From the NCBI GenBank assembly GCA_934271255.1, contig CAKQQS010000002.1:185055-249054 (forward strand): DNA of 64,000 nt, written 5' to 3'. How positions within the stretch are numbered: the first letter of the stretch is position 1; each line of letters begins with the position of its first letter. The notes under the pieces were generated by a model. The model worked only from the letters and a program-made list of their open reading frames with translations. It was not told where the DNA came from and ran no database searches. The translations under genes were made by a program, and so were the position numbers. Shown here piece by piece: positions 1-7,563 of the stretch. Origin of the DNA: an uncultured Clostridia bacterium (GTDB lineage Bacteria > Bacillota > Clostridia > Christensenellales > Borkfalkiaceae).

Positions 1-259
1 CCAAACTTTCCAAAATCGATACGCCCGAATTAAGCATTATCGAAAATTGACGGCAAAGCGTGGTTAATTCGGGTATAGTAACTTTGCCCGTAAGCGAAAA
101 AAACGCGTTAGGCGAAATATCTTTCATTACCGAACATTTTATTAAATATAAATTTTGACGTGCTAATTGCTGTCTTAAATCGTCTTCGTCCTCGGCTAAA
201 AACGTCCCCGTAAACTTTTTATTAGAAACATCGACAGCCGTATATTTATATTTACGCAA
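1..259 (-). CDS. PilC/GspF-like pilus platform protein, N-terminal part
   Basis: The gene runs off the left edge of the window; only about 86 N-terminal residues are seen. It starts at TTG (257-259) with GGAG (267-270) seven bases upstream. The translation opens with RKYKYTAVD, then a short basic/acidic linker and a segment LCRQFSIMLNSGVSILESL, which matches the start of the first T2SSF domain of PilC/GspF proteins. These inner-membrane platform proteins assemble type IV pili or type II pseudopili. It follows the prepilin peptidase by 11 bases, so it is the next gene of the same operon. Family call is firm; whether the machine is a pilus, a competence system or a secretion system cannot be told from this window. 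Confidence 0.85.
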   Translation of the reverse strand, partial: MRKYKYTAVDVSNKKFTGTFLAEDEDDLRQQLARQNLYLIKCSVMKDISPNAFFSLTGKVTIPELTTLCRQFSIMLNSGVSILESL

Positions 260-270
260 TTGCTTTCTCC

Positions 271-1062
271 TTATAAAAACAAGTTAAGGTACGCGGTTAC
301 GGCAAGTTCGCCGACAAACGCCGCGATTATATATCCTACCGCCAAAAACGGACCGAACGGAAACTCCGTCCGTTTATCTTTTTTTAACTTAACGACCAAA
401 ATCGGTAAAATTATCGCCGCAGATATTCCGGCAATAAGTATTCCGAAAAACGACGCTTTTATTCCAAGCGCTAAACCTGACACGGCAGTAAACTTTACGT
501 CGCCGAGCCCAAGTCCTTCTCTTTTAAAAACCAACCGGGCAAAACCGTATAAAAGTAAGAAAAATATTAAAGCAAAACCAAATCCTATCAAATGGGATTT
601 CCACGAAACGTACTTATCGAACGGTGTTGCCAAAGCGCCGAAAACGAGTAGCGCGATATTGTACCTGTCGGGTATAAAGCCGTGTTCGTAATCGGTAAAA
701 GCAACAACTATGCAAACGCTTGAAAACAACATGTTTAAAACTGCGTTTACGTATCCCGTACGCTTAGACAACAACGCAAACCCCACCCAGATTAAAGTAT
801 TGAGCGTTTCGACAATCACGTATCTCGGACTTATTTTCGACTTACAATCCCTGCATTTTCCGCGTAAGAAAATATACGACAGAATAGGAATATTGTCATA
901 CCACCTGATTTTGTGGCCGCAAACGGTACAATGTGAAGCGTCTTTAACCAAACTTTCTTCTCTCGGCACGCGATAAATCAGAACGTTTAAAAAGCTCCCC
1001 ACGGACGCGCCTAAAAGAATAGACAAAGCGAAGAAAAACCAAAAGTAAAACGTATCAAGCAT
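271..1062 (-). CDS. pilD: Prepilin peptidase (A24 family)
   Basis: Integral membrane aspartyl peptidase that cleaves type IV prepilin leaders. The N-terminus has GSFLNVLIYR, followed by two CxxC pairs (CTVC and CRDC) of the zinc-binding methylase-associated loop. The two catalytic aspartates sit in FTDYEHGFIPD and GLGDVKF. About eight hydrophobic helices are visible. I place the start at ATG 1062, six bases after GGGTG; a GTG at 1071 is in frame but would lie inside that ribosome site. The length, about 263 residues, is normal. It lies between pilin-like genes and a PilC/GspF gene, so its substrates are likely the three upstream pilin-like proteins. Confidence 0.95.
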   Translation of the reverse strand: MLDTFYFWFFFALSILLGASVGSFLNVLIYRVPREESLVKDASHCTVCGHKIRWYDNIPILSYIFLRGKCRDCKSKISPRYVIVETLNTLIWVGFALLSKRTGYVNAVLNMLFSSVCIVVAFTDYEHGFIPDRYNIALLVFGALATPFDKYVSWKSHLIGFGFALIFFLLLYGFARLVFKREGLGLGDVKFTAVSGLALGIKASFFGILIAGISAAIILPILVVKLKKDKRTEFPFGPFLAVGYIIAAFVGELAVTAYLNLFL

Positions 1063-1063
1063 T

Positions 1064-1411
1064 TCATTCACCCGATTTATAATCCGCGTATTTTTTTCTT
1101 ACGACGTTTCCGCTTGCGTCTAATTCCAGATAAAGTTTAACGTTATTCGTTTCTTTGCTTTTAATTTTAAGTACGTTGTCGTTTACGACAAACTCGAAGT
1201 CCTCGCTTTCTTCAAAAACGTAAGTTTTATCGTGTATGAAATATTCGGCGTATTGATCCAAAAGCACACGCTCGTCCACGTTTTTTAAAAGTTCCGCGTT
1301 CCCTTTCGTATTAGCGATAACGAGCGTCAGCATAAACGTTATCATTGATACAATCAACAGCATAACGACTACGGAATAGTAAAGTATAAAACCTTTTTTG
1401 TTTTTTTTCAT
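1064..1411 (-). CDS. Pilin-like protein lacking Glu5
   Basis: 115-residue protein with a basic N-terminus and the cleavage-like motif KKGFILYYS followed by a hydrophobic helix (about residues 10-32). The Gly before Phe fits prepilin peptidase cleavage, but position +5 of the mature form is Tyr, not the usual Glu. Glu5-less pseudopilins of the GspK/PilX kind sit at fibre tips, so a minor-pilin role is inferred. GGGGGG lies six bases before the ATG. It sits between another pilin gene and the peptidase gene. Confidence 0.75.
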   Translation of the reverse strand: MKKNKKGFILYYSVVVMLLIVSMITFMLTLVIANTKGNAELLKNVDERVLLDQYAEYFIHDKTYVFEESEDFEFVVNDNVLKIKSKETNNVKLYLELDASGNVVRKKYADYKSGE

Positions 1412-1413
1412 AC

Positions 1414-1857
1414 TCAGCCCCCCATGTCGAACCGCGAAAGATAATACGCGGGCAGTTCGTAAGCGATTTTACCCGTTTTCCCTATTACTTGCGCAAAAAA
1501 ACCTTTTTGCGATAACGTTAAAATCAATTGATAAGGCGATTCTTCGTTATAAGCAATCAAGTTATAATCGTTGCCGTATGATAGCGTGTATCCGTCTGCG
1601 TTTTTCACGCCGTCGGTCGCTAAATCTACGCCTAAAACGATGTTTACGTTTTGTTCGAAATTATCTTTACCGCCGAGTTTATAACATTCCAAATAATCGT
1701 TTGTAATCAAAACGAAATATTTTGTGTCGAAATTGCGTTTTTGAGTTTGACTTACCGTAAGTATAGCCGTTATCGACATAGAAAAAACGATTGCCATAAG
1801 CGCTAACGCAATAGACGTTTCAAGCAGGGTAAAACCTTTTTTGTTTTTCTTTTTCAT
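1414..1857 (-). CDS. Type IV pilin-like minor pilin
   Basis: 147-residue protein with the class III signal KKGFTLLETS: Gly before the cleavage site, Phe at +1 and Glu at +5, followed by a hydrophobic helix of about 22 residues. The rest is a short globular domain with no motif I recognise. It overlaps the upstream pilin gene by one base (TGATG), which suggests translational coupling. Likely a minor pilin or pseudopilin processed by the peptidase two genes downstream. Confidence 0.8.
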   Translation of the reverse strand: MKKKNKKGFTLLETSIALALMAIVFSMSITAILTVSQTQKRNFDTKYFVLITNDYLECYKLGGKDNFEQNVNIVLGVDLATDGVKNADGYTLSYGNDYNLIAYNEESPYQLILTLSQKGFFAQVIGKTGKIAYELPAYYLSRFDMGG

Positions 1858-2450
1858 CAGGAATACACCCCCTTGCCAACGACGACTTTTTCGTTTGAAA
1901 AAGGCGTTAAAGTAAAGGATATAGGCGATTTGTTCGACATCGTCGTTCCGTCATCGCAATACATAATAACTCTGAGTACGGTATTTTTGCCGTTTATCGT
2001 ATACAAATAAAACCGAACGTCTTTGATATTTTCAAGTTCGACGGGTATAGCGTTGATCGTATCTTTCAAACAAACGTTAAGCGTTCCCGTCGTTTCGTCG
2101 AAAGAGAGCATCGTCCTTTTGTTTTGATCGTTTTTGTTCGTTGCTATTACAGTTCTTCTGTCATATGCGTCTTCACCGATTTCGTGCGGTATTTCGTTTA
2201 GCGATAAACTATATTCGTCGGTTGTCGTATCATATGAAAAAAATCTGTCGTACCAAAGACAAACCCACGTTCTGGCGTTGTCGATATCGGCGGCGAATTG
2301 CGCGTCTTTCGTGTTCCTTGCCGTGCTTTTTGCCATCATCGAAACAAGCGTTAATATAGACGACAAAAGTATTAGGGTTACTGCTAACGTGATTGACATT
2401 TCCATTAGCGTAAAAGCCCTGTTTGTTCGTTTGCTTTTTTTCATTTTCAA
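1857..2450 (-). CDS. Type IV pilin-like protein (GspJ/PilW-like layout)
   Basis: 197-residue pilin-like protein. The N-terminus has NRAFTLMEMS, with Ala instead of Gly before the cleavage site, Glu at +5 and a long hydrophobic helix to about residue 35. The C-terminal globular part of about 160 residues is larger than in its neighbours, as in GspJ/PilW minor pseudopilins. Start TTG 2450 or ATG 2444; neither has a strong ribosome site, and translation may be coupled to the PilM-like gene ending 5 bases upstream. Function as a minor pilin is inferred from the motif and the operon. Confidence 0.75.
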   Translation of the reverse strand: MKMKKSKRTNRAFTLMEMSITLAVTLILLSSILTLVSMMAKSTARNTKDAQFAADIDNARTWVCLWYDRFFSYDTTTDEYSLSLNEIPHEIGEDAYDRRTVIATNKNDQNKRTMLSFDETTGTLNVCLKDTINAIPVELENIKDVRFYLYTINGKNTVLRVIMYCDDGTTMSNKSPISFTLTPFSNEKVVVGKGVYS

Positions 2451-2455
2451 ATCAA

Positions 2456-3682
2456 TCAGAAATTGTTCGTTTTATTAAACGTCGACGTAAAAAGCGCGCC
2501 GTATAATTCAAGGTTGTCCGTAATATTGACGTTGCCGTCTTTCGTAGGGTTATAATATTTAAGCGTCAAACCGTTGTCTTCCTTGTTCGTTTCTTCGATA
2601 ACGTAAGCGTATTTATCGGGAAGATTGACCAACGCGAATTCGGGGGCAACGTAATACTCCGTATGTTCCATTTGCATTTTAATTAAAAGCAAGCGTTTTA
2701 AGAACAATCTGAAATTTTCGACGACAAACCCTTCCGGCGTTTCGGGAATAGGTCTTAACATATATTTAGGTAATTTCTTAACTTTTTTAACGTATGTTTT
2801 TTGTTTTGGCGCCGAATCGGTTGCAGTTATTTCTGCGGGAATCACAGTTTGCGCTTCGCTGTTTTCAAGCGTTTGAGCATCGTGATTCAGCGATTCGTTG
2901 ACTTTTATAGCCTGCTCGTCGATAAGGTCTTCGTCATCGTCTTCGATAATCGTCATTCTCTTATTTTTCGCTTTTTCGATAGCGTTGATTACCGCGACTT
3001 CGGCAAGAGAATTGTCAACGAGATTGTATTCCTCCACAACTTCGTAATCTTTCAGCGCGTTCAAACCGAAATTAAGCGTTTGAAATCCTACCGTACCGCC
3101 GTTCATAGAGATAACCACGTTCGTGTGATTTTCCTTTATATCCATAAAAATAAACGTGCTTTTTCTGGTTTTTGGTCTTAACGCGAGAACGGCGTTTAAC
3201 GTTGTATTCGCTAAATAGGTCGTATTTTTAGGATACAGTTTATATTCGCTGAACGCTTTATAAATATTGTTTTGAATATGTTTGTCAAGCATTACTATTT
3301 CGTACGTCGCCAAGTTCTTCGTAGAAGAAATCAGACGCTTTTTAATTGAATAGTCTTTTCTGAACGGATACAAATCCGTCATGCTCGTTTCGAGTGCCAA
3401 ATCTGTTTTCGCGCGCTTGATAACAGGCACGGAAATAATGTCCGTACCGACACAACTATTAGGCAACACCAACACGACTTTCGGAGACGAGAGCGTTTTA
3501 TCCGCCAAAAACTCAGGTAACGTTTCGGCAATAATGCCCGCCCAGTCCCCCTTAACGAAACGCTCGTGTTCCGCTTTGAAACATTTTATTTCAGCAGTTG
3601 ATATATCCGCTTTTTTAATCGTCATGGCTCTGAGACATTCTTCGTGCACGTCAATACACAAAACTATATTTAAAACAGTCAA
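2456..3682 (-). CDS. PilM-like pilus assembly protein (divergent)
   Basis: 408 residues, first gene of the pilus operon. The N-terminal third (VLNIVLCIDV, then VVLVLPNS and a ...SMTDLYPF... segment) has the layout of PilM, the actin-like protein that links the pilus membrane complex to the cytoplasm. The second nucleotide-binding motif, normally DxGxxxT, reads DIKENHT here, so glycine is lost and ATP binding may be weak. Residues about 235-300 are a charged linker, and the C-terminus has no recognised domain. Start TTG at 3682 is supported by AGGAG (3692-3696) at eight bases and a consensus promoter upstream. No separate PilN or PilO is present downstream. Confidence 0.6.
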   Translation of the reverse strand: MTVLNIVLCIDVHEECLRAMTIKKADISTAEIKCFKAEHERFVKGDWAGIIAETLPEFLADKTLSSPKVVLVLPNSCVGTDIISVPVIKRAKTDLALETSMTDLYPFRKDYSIKKRLISSTKNLATYEIVMLDKHIQNNIYKAFSEYKLYPKNTTYLANTTLNAVLALRPKTRKSTFIFMDIKENHTNVVISMNGGTVGFQTLNFGLNALKDYEVVEEYNLVDNSLAEVAVINAIEKAKNKRMTIIEDDDEDLIDEQAIKVNESLNHDAQTLENSEAQTVIPAEITATDSAPKQKTYVKKVKKLPKYMLRPIPETPEGFVVENFRLFLKRLLLIKMQMEHTEYYVAPEFALVNLPDKYAYVIEETNKEDNGLTLKYYNPTKDGNVNITDNLELYGALFTSTFNKTNNF

Positions 3683-3710
3683 ATTACAATACTCCTATTT
3701 TATTATTTTA

Positions 3711-3739
3711 AGTATAGCACAATGAATTATTCTTGTCAA
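3711..3739 (-). promoter_or_regulatory. Promoter of pilus operon
   Basis: On the minus strand: -35 TTGACA (3734-3739), 17-base spacer, -10 TATACT (3711-3716). It lies about 30 bases before the TTG start of the PilM-like gene. Confidence 0.8.
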
Positions 3740-3767
3740 AGCATATAAAAAAATATACGCTTAAACA

Positions 3768-3807
3768 ATAAAAAAAGCGGGGCTATATCGCATAAAACCC
3801 GCTTTTT
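3768..3807 (-). terminator. Intrinsic terminator after birA
   Basis: A 10-bp stem (3772-3781 with 3798-3807) contains GCGGG/CCCGC, and the minus-strand transcript continues into a T-run. It overlaps the birA stop codon and closes the dtd-birA operon. Confidence 0.75.
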
Positions 3808-4525
3808 AATTAAGTTTGATTCCTATTTCTCCCGAAGTCAGTTTTTCTTCTTTTCCGTCTTCGTAAACAACCGTCAACGAAAAATCTTCGTTTATTTCTT
3901 TTGCAACCGCACTTTTTCCGTTTGAAAGTTTAACCGATTTACCTATAACAAAACAATATTTTACGTATTTTTCATAAAAATCTTCGCCGTTGATATACGC
4001 GTAAAAACGTTTTAAAAACAACGTGAGAAACTTTTCGCTCGTCCCATTTTTCGCTTTGTCGAAAACAGCCGTTGCGACGGATTCGAATTCGCCGTAACCT
4101 TTTTTCGGTCTTTCCAGATTAACTCCGACACCCACGACAAGCCCGTATTCGCCTTTCTCGGCCAAAATCCCGCAAACCTTTTTACAGTTCAGAAACACGT
4201 CGTTTACCCATTTTACGGCGAAGCGCTCGTCCGACAACGCGCTTAACGCTTCAACGACGGCAACAGCGCATAGCGGAGTTATTTTTTTATCGTAATATTT
4301 TTCGTCTTTTAATATTATCGAAAAATAAACCCCTTTACCTTTCGGACTGAAAAAAGTTCTCCCGCGAGTCCCTTTTCCTTTCGTTTGAAAAGTCGTAGCC
4401 AGAACGGAAAAATCTTTCATCCCTTTTATCTTGTCGTTGGTCGAAGAACTTTTTCTTACAACGTTTATTACGTAAGGATAATTGTTCAGTTGCTTTTTAA
4501 TCTTATTTTTCTTTAACGTTATCAT
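3806..4525 (-). CDS. birA: Biotin-[acetyl-CoA-carboxylase] ligase, catalytic form
   Basis: Attaches biotin to the lysine of biotin carboxyl carrier proteins through biotinyl-AMP. 239 residues. The biotin/ATP loop is seen as GKGTRGRTFFSP, and the KWPND motif appears as KWVNDV, followed by CGIL and VVGVGVNL; a small SH3-like C-terminal domain is present. There is no N-terminal winged-helix DNA-binding domain, so this is a pure ligase and not a repressor. The ATG lies 23 bases inside the end of trmB, so translation is coupled. Confidence 0.93.
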   Translation of the reverse strand: MITLKKNKIKKQLNNYPYVINVVRKSSSTNDKIKGMKDFSVLATTFQTKGKGTRGRTFFSPKGKGVYFSIILKDEKYYDKKITPLCAVAVVEALSALSDERFAVKWVNDVFLNCKKVCGILAEKGEYGLVVGVGVNLERPKKGYGEFESVATAVFDKAKNGTSEKFLTLFLKRFYAYINGEDFYEKYVKYCFVIGKSVKLSNGKSAVAKEINEDFSLTVVYEDGKEEKLTSGEIGIKLN

Positions 4526-5195
4526 CGTTCAAATACGCTTCTAACCTATATATAGGCAATCCCCGAGAAGTAAACTTTTTTTCGTATTCGGTTTGCACGT
4601 TACCTTCAAACGAACTGTTGGCTAAATCAAGACTTATATTTTTTAAAATAAACCCGTTCGTCGAAAAACTTTCCAAAGAATACTCGAAAAAATGCATATT
4701 GTCCGTTTTTTGATAAATACACCCGTCGGAAGTCAACAGCGTTTTATACACTGCTAAAAACCGTTTGTTCGTCAGTCGGCGGTTTTTATAACTGCCTTTC
4801 GGATACGGACACGAAAAGTTCAAATATATTTTGTTCGTCATATGCGGTAACAGATAATATTTCAGATTTTCGACGCTTACGTTTAATAGTTTTACGTTTG
4901 GTAATCCTTGCTTTTTAATTTCTTCCGCGCCGACGACTACGACGTTACTCAATTTTTCTACGGCAATATAATTAACGTCGGGATTTCTTTTAGCCGTTTC
5001 TATTATAAAACCGCATTTTCCGCACCCCAACTCCAACTCGACGGGGTTGGAATTGTTAAAAGTTTTTTTAAGGTCTATAACGTTATATCTCTCTTCTTCC
5101 GCTTTGGCGAAAAACTCGTAGTTTTCTACGGCAAGAATTATATCTTTAACGTTTTCCATGCGTTCGTCAAGATATTTTTTACGTCTCATTCGCAT
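4503..5195 (-). CDS. trmB: tRNA (guanine-46-N7)-methyltransferase
   Basis: SAM-dependent methylase of G46 in tRNA variable loops. 230 residues. It has the SAM site VELELGCGKCGF, the acidic strand YIAVEK, and the C-terminal TEYEKKF...G.PIYRLEA. The signature usually reading DPWPKxRHxKRR here reads CPYPKGSYKNRR, so the family's conserved Asp and His are replaced by Cys and Tyr; the later QKTDN motif is intact. It follows the THUMP methyltransferase gene by one base, and AAAGG serves as ribosome site. Family assignment is firm; full activity is less sure. Confidence 0.88.
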   Translation of the reverse strand: MRMRRKKYLDERMENVKDIILAVENYEFFAKAEEERYNVIDLKKTFNNSNPVELELGCGKCGFIIETAKRNPDVNYIAVEKLSNVVVVGAEEIKKQGLPNVKLLNVSVENLKYYLLPHMTNKIYLNFSCPYPKGSYKNRRLTNKRFLAVYKTLLTSDGCIYQKTDNMHFFEYSLESFSTNGFILKNISLDLANSSFEGNVQTEYEKKFTSRGLPIYRLEAYLNDDNVKEK

Positions 5196-5196
5196 A

Positions 5197-6342
5197 TCAA
5201 TTACCTTTTATGATTTTACTTCTGTCTTTAAAATATTCGTAAAACCTACATTCCATATTTGAATTATACAATTTTCTATTCTTGTCTGCTTTTTTGCCGA
5301 AACACTTTTCAAACTCCGAATCGCTCGTAAGCAAAAAACACGACCAGTTTTCAAGTTTTTTAAATGCTTTACCGAAATCTTTATATACGTTACGCGCTTC
5401 TTCAACGTCCAGAGAACGGGAACCGTACGGCGCGTTGGTAACTATCGTCCCGCCGCTATACGGCGATGAAAAATCGGCAACGTCTTGCGTATCGAATCGA
5501 ATTATATCGTCAAGCCCCGCATTTTTTGCGTGTCGTCTTGCAAGTTTGACGGTATCAGGATCGATGTCATACCCTTTGAAATTCGTTTTCCTATCTCGTC
5601 TTTCTTTATCAAGCGCTTCCGTTTTAGCAAGGTTATACACGCTTTTATCGAACTTTTCCCATTTTGTATAATCGAAATCTCTCAATATTCCCGAAGCGAT
5701 ATTCAACGCTTGCCTGACGCCTTCAATGACAATCGTACCGCTACCGCAAAACACGTCGACAAACGGTTCTTCGTACCCGAAATCGCTGAGCATAAGCATT
5801 GCCGCCGCTATGGTTTCTTTTATCGGAGCAACGCCGACTCTATCTCTATAACCGCGTTTATGCAGTCCTACCCCCGAAGTGTTCAACAATAAGCTTACGG
5901 TGTCTTGATAAATCACGAACTCTATCAAATATTTTTCCGCCGTTTCGGGGAAAAAAGCCGTTTTCGTTTTGTCGCTTAATCTTTGAATAATTGCTTTTTT
6001 GATAATCTTTTGCGATGCGGATAAAGCGAAAATCTTACTTTCTCTGGACTTACCGTCGACGATAAACGCGCCTTTTACGTTAAGAAAGTCTTCCCACGGA
6101 AAATCGTAAACGCCGTCGAAAAGTTCGTCGAAAGTTTCCGCTTTAAACTCCGTCAATTTTATGTATACCCTGTCTGCCGTACGCAAAAACATATTGAGTC
6201 TTGCCACGCTTAAAGCGTCGCCGTCAAGAGTAAAACTGCCGTTAATCGCTTTCGGGTTATCAAACCCTAATCTTATCAATTCTTTTTTCGTAACCGTTTC
6301 TATTCCCGAAGCCGAAGTTACTACGATTTTATATTTATCCAT
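5197..6342 (-). CDS. THUMP-domain RNA methyltransferase (RlmL/YpsC type)
   Basis: 381-residue class I SAM-dependent methyltransferase of the YpsC/RlmL-N family that modifies a guanine N2 in 23S rRNA. Residues about 1-160 are the ferredoxin-like plus THUMP RNA-binding region; then PFVDVFCGSGTIVIEG (SAM motif I) and GYDIDPD (motif II). The catalytic motif NPPYG reads NAPYGSR. It starts two bases after the dtd stop and depends on coupling, as no strong ribosome site is seen. Confidence 0.88.
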   Translation of the reverse strand: MDKYKIVVTSASGIETVTKKELIRLGFDNPKAINGSFTLDGDALSVARLNMFLRTADRVYIKLTEFKAETFDELFDGVYDFPWEDFLNVKGAFIVDGKSRESKIFALSASQKIIKKAIIQRLSDKTKTAFFPETAEKYLIEFVIYQDTVSLLLNTSGVGLHKRGYRDRVGVAPIKETIAAAMLMLSDFGYEEPFVDVFCGSGTIVIEGVRQALNIASGILRDFDYTKWEKFDKSVYNLAKTEALDKERRDRKTNFKGYDIDPDTVKLARRHAKNAGLDDIIRFDTQDVADFSSPYSGGTIVTNAPYGSRSLDVEEARNVYKDFGKAFKKLENWSCFLLTSDSEFEKCFGKKADKNRKLYNSNMECRFYEYFKDRSKIIKGN

Positions 6343-6343
6343 A

Positions 6344-6775
6344 TTACAAAATTATCGTTACGGGGCCGCTGTTTTCTTGAAGTATTTTCATATCCGCTCC
6401 AAACACACCCGTTTTCGTAGGCACGCCGTTTTCTATAAAACGATTTTTAGCGTATTCGTAAATCTTTTCCGCCTTATCGGGCAATTCCGCGTTTAAAAAA
6501 TCGGGGCGATTTCCGTGCGAAGTATTCGCCAGCAACGTGAATTGCGATATTAACAGTATTTCGCCGTTTATATCTTTGACGGACAAGTTCATTTTTCCGT
6601 TGTCGTCGTGAAATATCCGCATATTACTTACTTTTTTGACGATATAATCGGCATTAACGTTTTCATCGCCTTTCTCTACGCCGAAATATACGCAAAGGCC
6701 TTTACCTATTTTCGATACGATTGCTCCGCCTACCGACAGCACCGCGCTGTCTACAACTTGAATTACAACTTTCAT
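6344..6775 (-). CDS. dtd: D-aminoacyl-tRNA deacylase
   Basis: Proofreading enzyme that hydrolyses D-aminoacyl-tRNAs. 143 residues, full length. Family motifs are present: ISQFTLLANTSHGNRPDF (usually GRRPSF) and the C-terminal TGVFGADM with NSGPVTIIL (usually NDGPVT). First gene of a four-gene operon with the THUMP methyltransferase, trmB and birA. There is no Shine-Dalgarno sequence; the ATG lies exactly six bases after a TATAAT box, so the mRNA may be leaderless. Confidence 0.93.
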   Translation of the reverse strand: MKVVIQVVDSAVLSVGGAIVSKIGKGLCVYFGVEKGDENVNADYIVKKVSNMRIFHDDNGKMNLSVKDINGEILLISQFTLLANTSHGNRPDFLNAELPDKAEKIYEYAKNRFIENGVPTKTGVFGADMKILQENSGPVTIIL

Positions 6776-6781
6776 ATTTTT

Positions 6782-6810
6782 ATTATATCATACCGCTTGT
6801 CAATTTACAA
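6782..6810 (-). promoter_or_regulatory. Promoter of dtd operon
   Basis: Minus strand: TTGTAA (6805-6810), 17-base spacer, TATAAT (6782-6787). The -10 box ends six bases before the dtd ATG, which predicts transcription starting at or next to the start codon. Confidence 0.65.
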
Positions 6811-6843
6811 ACAATTTATATTCGTTAGGTTCGATTTCCGCAC

Positions 6844-6871
6844 AAAAAAGCCCCGACGCATATCGGGGCTT
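6844..6871 (-). terminator. Strong intrinsic terminator
   Basis: 9-bp GC-rich stem GCCCCGA/TCGGGGC (6848-6856 with 6863-6871) and a T-run on the minus strand. It lies about 140 bases after the stop of the membrane-protein gene at 7012. Confidence 0.85.
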
Positions 6872-7011
6872 CGTTACGTTATTGCTTTTTTCTTATATCA
6901 GGGCATACGCCGACACCGTGTCAACGTAAAACTTTTACTCTAAAAATTGTTTTTTCTTATAGTCGGGTTGATCGGTTAACAGGCAATAATCGCCCGGCCT
7001 TTCAACGCGAC
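6872..7011 (-). other. Non-coding stretch, possible 3' UTR or small RNA
   Basis: No open frame or known RNA family is recognised. Two copies of a TATAAGAAAAAA-like motif followed by CAAT occur about 65 bases apart on the minus strand, and the stretch ends in a strong terminator. It could be a long 3' UTR of the upstream gene or a small RNA. Confidence 0.3.
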
Positions 7012-7467
7012 TTAACTCAGATATTTACAATATTTCAGATAGATATACGAAATTGCGTTTTTTTCTTCGCAAACGACTTTTTCGGCACGAAAACGCATTA
7101 CGAAAACGTTTTCTCGCTTTGTCGCAAAATACAGTTTCTTAATTTTTATACACGCGCAAAAAACAATGTATAACAACATCAATTCAACGACGACTAAAAT
7201 TACGCCGACACCCGTACAAGCCAAACCTATTACGGGCGCGGAAGAAATTAAAATAGACGCTTTTATTACTTCGTAATATTCTTTACCTATTAGCGACACG
7301 ATAAACGGCGAAACGACGCCTGAAAAACAAGATAAAAGAGCGATAATAAACGCAACGCAAGTTACAATTCTTGTCGCGACGGTCGCTATACGCATTCTTT
7401 TTGCTACGACGTATTTCGTAAACAACGCGCTTCCCGTAAAGAACAGAATCGATAAACATTTCGTCAT
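7012..7467 (-). CDS. Hypothetical three-helix membrane protein
   Basis: 151 residues, family not recognised. Hydrophobic helices are seen at about residues 4-20, 26-58 and 71-105; the tail (about 45 residues) is basic and likely cytoplasmic. I choose ATG 7465-7467 because GGGGGGTGAT (7471-7480) lies just upstream. A longer frame to 7530 would be translated through the terminator of the preceding gene and is rejected. It stands alone between two terminators. Confidence 0.6.
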   Translation of the reverse strand: MTKCLSILFFTGSALFTKYVVAKRMRIATVATRIVTCVAFIIALLSCFSGVVSPFIVSLIGKEYYEVIKASILISSAPVIGLACTGVGVILVVVELMLLYIVFCACIKIKKLYFATKRENVFVMRFRAEKVVCEEKNAISYIYLKYCKYLS

Positions 7468-7490
7468 ATTATCACCCCCCTTTGTCGCTA

Positions 7491-7526
7491 ATAAAAAACA
7501 AGCCGATAATTTTTCATCATCGGCTT
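7491..7526 (-). terminator. Intrinsic terminator after the acidic membrane protein gene
   Basis: Stem AAGCCGAT/ATCGGCTT (7500-7507 with 7519-7526), followed on the minus strand by GTTTTTTAT. It ends the transcript of the gene at 7564-8508. Confidence 0.8.
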
Positions 7527-7563
7527 GCATGTAACTAGTTGTTGTTCAGTTCCGACTTTCGCT

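Noticed and set aside
7468..7530. N-terminal extension of the small membrane protein to 7530
   Set aside because: The extension would be translated from the terminator hairpin of the upstream gene; a strong ribosome site precedes the ATG at 7467.
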